From assembly GCF_003843835.1 (NCBI RefSeq), contig NZ_RKQL01000001.1, positions 682,001 through 746,000 on the forward strand: a DNA stretch of 64,000 nt. The letters are read 5' to 3'. How positions within the stretch are numbered: position 1 is the first letter of the stretch; each line of letters starts with the position of its first letter. This document shows, piece by piece, positions 59,096-64,000 of the stretch. The notes under the pieces are model-generated. The model worked only from the letters and a program-made list of their open reading frames with translations. It had not been told where the DNA came from and did not search any database. The DNA comes from Tibeticola sediminis (GTDB lineage: Bacteria > Pseudomonadota > Gammaproteobacteria > Burkholderiales > Burkholderiaceae_C). The position numbers and the translations under genes are program-made.

Positions 59096-59262
59096 CTCAG
59101 AGGCTGGGAGGGAATTGGGCGTGCCCGAAGGGGCGCCCCAAAACGCGCCCGAGTAGGCGCAAAGCACAGCCGTAGCTCGGGCTACGGCGCGCATTTGCAA
59201 CGCCCTCTGGCGTGTTTTGGGGCGTCAAAGCGGGCATGACCCATTCCCTCTCAGCCTCTCAG
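59096..59262. mobile_element. Repeat R1, copy b: 157-bp hairpin MITE with 5-bp target duplication
   Basis: The element spans 59101-59257, flanked by CTCAG at 59096-59100 and 59258-59262. It is the inverted copy of 29189-29345, with three substitutions near the ends. The whole element is an imperfect palindrome with central stem CCGTAG/CTACGG. It lies between convergent panC and gpsA, and its right target duplication contains the gpsA stop codon (complement of 59259-59261). It may serve as a two-way terminator. Confidence 0.88.
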
Positions 59263-60284
59263 GCTTCTTCTTTCGGGTCGCGCGACATCAGCGTTGCCAA
59301 GACGGCCTGCGGCGTCGCTCGGCCCTCGATCAAGGCGACTACGCCTTCGCTGATGGGCATTTCGACGCCCAACGCTCGGGCGCGCTGCACGGCCGTGCGG
59401 GCGGTGTAGACGCCCTCGGCCACATGTCCGAGCGAGGCCACCGCCTGCTCGAGGGTCTGCCCCTGCGCCAGCAACAGGCCGACGCGTCGGTTGCGGGAAA
59501 GATCTCCGGTCGCCGTCAGCACCAAGTCGCCGAGCCCGGACAGGCCGCGGAAGGTCTCCGCCCGCGCGCCCAGTGCCACCCCCAGCCGCGTCATCTCGGC
59601 CAGGCCACGGGTGATCAGCGCCGCCCGGGCGTTGCCCCCGAGCGCAAGGCCGTCGGCCACACCGGTCGCAATCGCCAGCACGTTCTTCACCGCGCCACCG
59701 ACTTCCACGCCGACGATGTCCTCGCTGCCGTAGATGCGCAATTGCGGACCATGAAAAGCCGCGAGCGCCGCCTGTCGCACCCGCGGATCGGGGCTGGCGG
59801 CCACCAGCGCAGCGGGCAGGCCACGCGCGACCTCCTGCGCGAAGCTCGGACCGCTGAGCACGCCGGCCGGCAGCTCAGGCGCGACTTCAGCGGCGATTTC
59901 ATGGCCCAAGCGTCCGTGGGCCACGGCGTCGGGCGGCCCAAGCGGCTGCTCGAAGCCCTTGCACAGCCAAATCACGGGCGAGCGCGTCGGCGCCAGCGCG
60001 CGGAGCACCCCCCGCAGGCCGGCCATCGGCGTTGCCACGACGCGCAAATCGGCATCGTCGGCGGCGGACGTCGGGCGCGCATCGGCCCCGAGGAGGTCCA
60101 CTTCGAGGCGGTCGGGAAAAGAGGTCTGCGGCAGGTAGCGCAGATTGCACCGTTCCGAGCGCATCGTCATCGCCTGCGCCGGGTCGCGCACGAGCAGGCG
60201 CACCCGATGGCCATCGGGGTGGCGCGCTGCGGCAATCGCCAAGGCCGTGCCCCAGGCACCTGCCCCGAGGACGTCAATCTTCAT
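59259..60284 (-). CDS. gpsA: Glycerol-3-phosphate dehydrogenase [NAD(P)+]
   Basis: A 341-residue enzyme making sn-glycerol-3-phosphate for phospholipids. The N-terminal Rossmann motif is [16 protein letters not shown]; the catalytic Lys is in [13 protein letters not shown], and [14 protein letters not shown] is a family motif. The start is ATG 60284 (MKIDVLGAG); the upstream open frame is not used. The stop codon lies in the target duplication of repeat R1. It follows secB in the rhodanese-grxC-secB-gpsA order typical of proteobacteria. Confidence 0.97.
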   Translation of the reverse strand: MKIDVLGAGAWGTALAIAAARHPDGHRVRLLVRDPAQAMTMRSERCNLRYLPQTSFPDRLEVDLLGADARPTSAADDADLRVVATPMAGLRGVLRALAPTRSPVIWLCKGFEQPLGPPDAVAHGRLGHEIAAEVAPELPAGVLSGPSFAQEVARGLPAALVAASPDPRVRQAALAAFHGPQLRIYGSEDIVGVEVGGAVKNVLAIATGVADGLALGGNARAALITRGLAEMTRLGVALGARAETFRGLSGLGDLVLTATGDLSRNRRVGLLLAQGQTLEQAVASLGHVAEGVYTARTAVQRARALGVEMPISEGVVALIEGRATPQAVLATLMSRDPKEEA

Positions 60285-60321
60285 CGCCTTGAACGCCGGC
60301 AACGCCCCGACCAACGCCTCA

Positions 60322-60777
60322 TTACTGAACGGACGCCGCCCCTTCGGCCGCGGCCGCTTGCTGCTGTTGCTCGTACATGGCCTGGAAGTTGATTTCCGCC
60401 AAGTGCACCGGCGGATAGCCCGCACGCGTGATGAGATCCGCCACGTTGCCCCGCAGGTACGGAAAGACGATCTGCGGGCAGGCGATCCCCAGCACGGGCG
60501 ACATTTGGTCCTGCGGCAGGTTGCGGATTTCGAAAATGCCGGCTTGCTTGCACTCGACGAGGAACACGGTGCGCTCCTCGATCTTCGTGTGCACGGTGGC
60601 GGTGACGGCCACTTCAAAAATTCCATCGGCCACGCCCGCAGCCTCGACGGCGAGTTGAATGTCCACGCTCGGCTGCTGCTGCTCGAGCAGGATCGCCGGT
60701 GCGTTGGGCTGCTCGAGCGAGGCCTCTTTGAGGTAGACGCGTTGGATCTGGAAAACGGGGGCGGCTTGTTCGGTCAT
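60322..60777 (-). CDS. secB: Protein export chaperone SecB
   Basis: A 151-residue tetrameric chaperone holding precursors for SecA. It has [19 protein letters not shown], the first SecB motif, and [20 protein letters not shown], the second. The acidic/Gln-rich C-terminus follows. The start is ATG 60777 (MTEQAAP). It lies 41 bp downstream of grxC. Confidence 0.97.
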   Translation of the reverse strand: MTEQAAPVFQIQRVYLKEASLEQPNAPAILLEQQQPSVDIQLAVEAAGVADGIFEVAVTATVHTKIEERTVFLVECKQAGIFEIRNLPQDQMSPVLGIACPQIVFPYLRGNVADLITRAGYPPVHLAEINFQAMYEQQQQAAAAEGAASVQ

Positions 60778-60818
60778 GGATTTGAAGGGATAAGAAAAAG
60801 GAAACAGGAACGAAAGAC

Positions 60819-61079
60819 TCAAGAACCCTGCAGCAGCGGCACCAAGCCGCCGCGAGCGTCGAGCGCCATGAGGTCATCGCAGCCGCCGACATGCGTGTCG
60901 CCGATGAAGATCTGGGGCACGGTGCGCCGGCCGGTGATCTGCATCATCGTCTCGCGGGCCGCCGGGTCGAGGTCGATGCGAATTTCCTCGATGGCCTGCA
61001 CGCCTCGGGCCTGCAGGAGCTGTTTGGCGCGGATGCAGTAAGGGCAAACGGCCGTGGTGTACATCTTGACGGGCTGCAT
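60819..61079 (-). CDS. grxC: Glutaredoxin 3
   Basis: An 86-residue glutaredoxin with the redox site CPYC at residues 12-15, the TVPQIFIG cis-Pro loop and [10 protein letters not shown] glutathione site. It reduces disulfides with glutathione. GAGGAG precedes the ATG. It is 18 bp after the rhodanese gene. Confidence 0.96.
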   Translation of the reverse strand: MQPVKMYTTAVCPYCIRAKQLLQARGVQAIEEIRIDLDPAARETMMQITGRRTVPQIFIGDTHVGGCDDLMALDARGGLVPLLQGS

Positions 61080-61097
61080 GGGGGACTCCTCGAAAAA

Positions 61098-61514
61098 TCA
61101 GGCCGCAGTGCGCTCGACGGGCAAGCCCGCCTCACGCCAGGCGCGCAGACCGCCGGCGAGCGACACGGCGCGCTCGTACCCGAGCTTTTGCGCGATCGAG
61201 ACGGCCCGGCGCGAGCGCACGCCCGAGGCGCAGACCAAAATCACCGGCGTCGACTTGTTCTTGACCACGGCGGGCAAAGACTGCTCCAGGCGCGACAGCG
61301 GCACCGACTTCGCCTGCGCCACATGGCCGGCGGCGTACTCGGCCGGCTCACAGACATCGATCAAGACCGCTTTTTCGCGATTGACGAGCAGCACGGCCTC
61401 GGTTGGCGTCACGCCTCCCGCCGCCGCCCCAGACCCCAGGGCCTGCCACAGCAGCATCCCGCCCGAGGTCAGCGCCAACAAAATCCACATCCAGTTATCA
61501 ACGACAAACTTCAT
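61098..61514 (-). CDS. Membrane-anchored rhodanese-like protein
   Basis: A 138-residue protein with an N-terminal transmembrane segment (residues 8-25, WMWILLALTSGGMLLWQAL) and one rhodanese domain. The active-site Cys is in LVCASGVRSRRA and the CH2A-like IDVCEPAEYAAGH is present. Sulfur transfer or persulfide handling at the membrane is expected. ATG 61514 is used; ATG 61523 is also in frame. It is the first gene of the operon and divergent from gpmA. Confidence 0.92.
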   Translation of the reverse strand: MKFVVDNWMWILLALTSGGMLLWQALGSGAAAGGVTPTEAVLLVNREKAVLIDVCEPAEYAAGHVAQAKSVPLSRLEQSLPAVVKNKSTPVILVCASGVRSRRAVSIAQKLGYERAVSLAGGLRAWREAGLPVERTAA

Positions 61515-61606
61515 GAAAAACATCCTTTTCGGCACCGGCGAACGCCCGGCGCAATGGACGATTCTAGAATGGCGGGCTGTCTGCGCTCTGCCTCTCATAT
61601 AAAACC

Positions 61607-62353
61607 ATGTACCAACTCGTCCTCATTCGCCACGGGGAGTCCACCTGGAACCTCGAGAACCGTTTCACCGGCTGGACCGACGTCGACCTCACGCCCACGG
61701 GCGTTTCGCAGGCCATGGCTGCGGGCAAACTGCTCAAAGCCGAAGGCTTCGACTTCGACCTGTGCTACACGAGCGTGCTCAAGCGCGCCATCCACACGCT
61801 GTGGTACGCGCTCGACGAAATGGACCGCGCGTGGCTGCCCGTCGTCAAATCCTGGCGCCTCAACGAGCGCCACTATGGAGCGCTGCAGGGGCTCAACAAA
61901 GCCGATATGGTGCGCCAGTACGGCGAAGAGCAGGTACTGATCTGGCGCCGCAGCTACGACACCCCGCCACCCGCGCTCGACCCGGCGGACGCGCGCTGCG
62001 AGCGTGGTGACCCCCGCTACGCCAAGCTCAAGCCCGAAGAGGTGCCGCTGACCGAATGCCTCAAGGACACGGTGGCGCGGGTGCTGCCGTTCTGGGAGGA
62101 GTCGATCGCCCGCGCGATGAAGGCCGGCCAGCGGGTGCTCGTCGTGGCGCACGGCAATTCGATCCGCGCGCTGGTCACGCATCTCGACAACATCTCCGAC
62201 AGCGACATCGTCGGGCTCAATATTCCCAACGGCATCCCCTTGGTTTATGAGCTCGACGCGGAGCTGCGACCGCTTCGGCATTACTATCTCGGCGACGCGG
62301 AAGCCGCCGAGCGGGCCGCAGCCGCCGTCGCAAGCCAAGGCAAGTCCTGCTGA
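61607..62353 (+). CDS. gpmA: 2,3-bisphosphoglycerate-dependent phosphoglycerate mutase
   Basis: A 248-residue glycolytic enzyme. The phosphohistidine motif [18 protein letters not shown] starts at residue 6, [14 protein letters not shown] and [15 protein letters not shown] contain the other catalytic residues. It stands alone between the divergent rhodanese gene and ctpA; TAGAAT at 61565-61570 is a candidate -10 without a clear -35. Confidence 0.97.
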   Translation: MYQLVLIRHGESTWNLENRFTGWTDVDLTPTGVSQAMAAGKLLKAEGFDFDLCYTSVLKRAIHTLWYALDEMDRAWLPVVKSWRLNERHYGALQGLNKADMVRQYGEEQVLIWRRSYDTPPPALDPADARCERGDPRYAKLKPEEVPLTECLKDTVARVLPFWEESIARAMKAGQRVLVVAHGNSIRALVTHLDNISDSDIVGLNIPNGIPLVYELDAELRPLRHYYLGDAEAAERAAAAVASQGKSC

Positions 62354-62402
62354 ACGGCGGGCAACATCGACGGGCGACCGCAGGGGTCAGAAAGCGAGAA
62401 AC

Positions 62403-63863
62403 ATGGGCTACAAATTCAAGGTGATGGGTTGGGTGTCGGCGGGCGTCCTCGCTGGCGCGCTCGCCACCGTATCGATCCAGACGATCGCCCGTGGCAGCCT
62501 CGAGCCTTTGCCGCTCGAAGAACTGCAGCAACTCGCTGCGGTGTTCGGCATCATCAAGACCGAGTACGTCGAGCCGGTCGACGAGAAAAAGCTCATCACC
62601 GATGCCATCTCCGGCATGGTCTCGAGCCTGGACCCGCACTCGCAGTATTTCGACAAGAAAAGCTACAAGGAATTCCGCGAAGGAACCACGGGCCGCTTCG
62701 TCGGGGTGGGGATCGAGATCACCCAGGAGGACGGCTTGGTGAAGGTTGTCTCGCCGATCGAGGGCTCGCCCGCGGATCGCGCCGGCTTGAAGACCGGCGA
62801 CCTGATCACGCGCATCGACGGCACGGCGGTCAAAGGCCTGAGCCTCAGCGACGCCGTCAAGCGCATGCGTGGCCAGCCCAACACCCAGGTGACGCTGACC
62901 GTCTTCCGCAAGGACGAAAACCGAAGCTTTACCGTCACCATCACCCGCGAAGAAATCAAAGCCCAGTCGGTGAAGGCGCGCGTGGTGGAACCCGGCTACG
63001 GGTGGGTGCGGGTTTCCCAGTTCCAAGATCAAACCGCCGAGGACTTTGCCCGCAAGCTCGAAGAACTCTACCGACAGGATCCGCGCCTCAAGGGCCTGGT
63101 GCTCGACCTGCGCAACGACCCCGGCGGCTTGCTCGATGCGGCGATTGCCATCTCGGCCGCCTTCCTTCCTGAAAACGCCGTCGTGGTGTCGACCAACGGC
63201 CAGTTGCCCGAAAGCCGCGCGGTGTTCAAGGCCTCGCCCGAGTTCTATGCCCGGCGCGGCCCCGATCCGCTGCGCGTGCTGTCGGCAAACACCCGTGCGG
63301 CGCTGCGGACCGTGCCGCTGATCGTGCTGGTCAACGAAGGCTCGGCCTCGGCGAGTGAAATCGTCGCGGGCGCCCTGCAGGACCACAAGCGCGCGGTCAT
63401 CATGGGCAGCCAAACCTTCGGCAAAGGCTCGGTCCAGACGGTTCGCCCGCTCGGGCCCGACACGGCCATCAAACTCACGACGGCGCGTTATTACACGCCC
63501 AGCGGCCGCACGATCCAGGCCAAGGGCATCGTCCCCGATGTGATGGTCGACGAAACCCCCGAGGGCAATCTGTTTGCTGCGTTGCGTCTGCGTGAGGCCG
63601 ACCTCGAGAAGCACCTGAGCACCACCAACGGCACGGAGAACCCGGACCCCGCCGTGGAGCGTGAACGCGAGGCCGCGCGGGAGGCGGCGCGCAAGAAGCT
63701 CGAAGAAGAAGCCAAGAAGCCCGCTGCCGAACGCAAGATCCCCGAGTTCGGCTCGCCACAGGACTTCCAGCTTCAGCAGGCGCTCCACAAGCTCAAAGGC
63801 TTGCCCGTCGTCACGAGCAAAACCCAGACCGAGCGAACCGAAGAAGCCCAGCCCGCCAAATGA
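62403..63863 (+). CDS. ctpA: Carboxy-terminal processing protease (S41)
   Basis: A 486-residue periplasmic protease. A signal anchor covers residues 4-28; the PDZ domain is about 85-165 (GVGIEITQEDGLVKVVSPIEG region); the S41 core has the catalytic Ser in NEGSASASEI and Lys in SQTFGKGSVQT. The C-terminal ~80 residues are a charged helical tail (Glu/Lys/Arg). The ATG 62403 is the start; the frame is open into gpmA. It usually trims periplasmic substrates such as cell-wall enzymes. Confidence 0.95.
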   Translation: MGYKFKVMGWVSAGVLAGALATVSIQTIARGSLEPLPLEELQQLAAVFGIIKTEYVEPVDEKKLITDAISGMVSSLDPHSQYFDKKSYKEFREGTTGRFVGVGIEITQEDGLVKVVSPIEGSPADRAGLKTGDLITRIDGTAVKGLSLSDAVKRMRGQPNTQVTLTVFRKDENRSFTVTITREEIKAQSVKARVVEPGYGWVRVSQFQDQTAEDFARKLEELYRQDPRLKGLVLDLRNDPGGLLDAAIAISAAFLPENAVVVSTNGQLPESRAVFKASPEFYARRGPDPLRVLSANTRAALRTVPLIVLVNEGSASASEIVAGALQDHKRAVIMGSQTFGKGSVQTVRPLGPDTAIKLTTARYYTPSGRTIQAKGIVPDVMVDETPEGNLFAALRLREADLEKHLSTTNGTENPDPAVEREREAAREAARKKLEEEAKKPAAERKIPEFGSPQDFQLQQALHKLKGLPVVTSKTQTERTEEAQPAK

Positions 63864-63929
63864 AGCCCGCAGCCCCTGCCCGGCGCGACCGGAGCGCGGC
63901 CTGCAAGCCTCGGCGGGGGCTGTCGCATG

Positions 63930-64000
63930 ATGAACGACGAACAACTGCTGCGTTACTCGCGCCACATCCTGCTCGATGAAATCGGGGTCGAAGGGCAGCA
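63930..64000 (+). CDS. MoeB/ThiF-family adenylyltransferase, N-terminal fragment
   Basis: Only 23 codons are in the window: MNDEQLLRYSRHILLDEIGV and then EGQ. This is the usual N-terminus of MoeB/ThiF/HesA E1-like proteins, which adenylate the C-terminus of small sulfur carriers such as MoaD. A second ATG at 63927 is in frame. If it is MoeB it would serve molybdopterin synthesis, needed by both formate dehydrogenases here. It lies 66 bp after ctpA. Confidence 0.75.
   Translation, partial: MNDEQLLRYSRHILLDEIGVEGQ

Overview
The window is a dense, high-GC chromosomal segment that reads as a betaproteobacterium of order Burkholderiales, probably Comamonadaceae or a close relative. This rests on gene order (hrcA/nadK-recN; TPR-lolB-ispE-tRNA-prs-rplY-pth; fkpB-ispH; serS-tRNA-Ser; rhodanese-grxC-secB-gpsA; DUF3460-scpA) and on protein character, not on a database search. 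I see no phage, plasmid, CRISPR array or intact insertion sequence. There are 67 supported protein genes (the first and last cut by the window edges), three tRNAs, three clear intrinsic terminators, and at least four insertions of small non-coding mobile elements.

Layout. 0-3.4 kb (mostly minus): edge-truncated fatty-acid hydroxylase, polysaccharide deacetylase, beta-propeller protein, RsuA-like pseudouridine synthase. 3.4-12 kb: a CAU-anticodon tRNA, hrcA, divergent nadK-recN-rapZ, then the minus-strand unit mutM - dynamin-like GTPase - mutY, which puts a membrane GTPase between the two glycosylases of the 8-oxoguanine (GO) repair system. 12-23.5 kb: housekeeping run TPR protein, lolB, ispE, tRNA-Gln, prs, rplY, pth, ferredoxin, PHP phosphatase, YciO/Sua5-like protein, M50 protease, trpS, tRNA-Ser, serS. 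23.6-29.1 kb: ispH, fkpB, radC, smr and a large FtsX-type permease without its ATPase.

29.4-44.9 kb is the most specialised region: two complete formate dehydrogenase systems in tandem on the minus strand. The upstream unit is the cytosolic NAD+-linked enzyme (a fused FdsG-FdsB polypeptide, FdsA), then DUF3305, DUF3306, a 702-residue polyferredoxin and a TorD-type chaperone. The downstream unit is the exported, quinone-linked enzyme (small Tat protein, FdhA, FdhB, lipoprotein, FdhC, small exported protein) ending in the maturation factor FdhD. A TTCGGGA-N11-TCCCGAA operator-like site lies between them. Both catalytic subunits carry cysteine, not selenocysteine, at the metal ligand position.

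45-64 kb: apbC/mrp, a patatin lipase, metG, a SulP transporter, DUF3460-scpA, an NAD/pantothenate biosynthesis block (nadB-panD, nadA-nadC, panB-panC, two of whose enzymes draw on aspartate), gpsA-secB-grxC-rhodanese, gpmA, ctpA and the start of a MoeB/ThiF-type gene.

The least explained structure is a set of hairpin-forming MITE-like elements. Family R1 (157 bp, two inverted copies about 98% identical, 30 kb apart) has perfect 5-bp target duplications at both copies. Family R2 occurs as a 161-bp full copy and a 55-bp core-deleted copy, each with a 4-bp flanking repeat. R1 and R2 share a 48-bp central hairpin with a compensatory base-pair change although their termini differ. A third, unrelated 115-bp element has 17-bp perfect inverted ends and a 5-bp duplication. 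All sit at or just downstream of stop codons.
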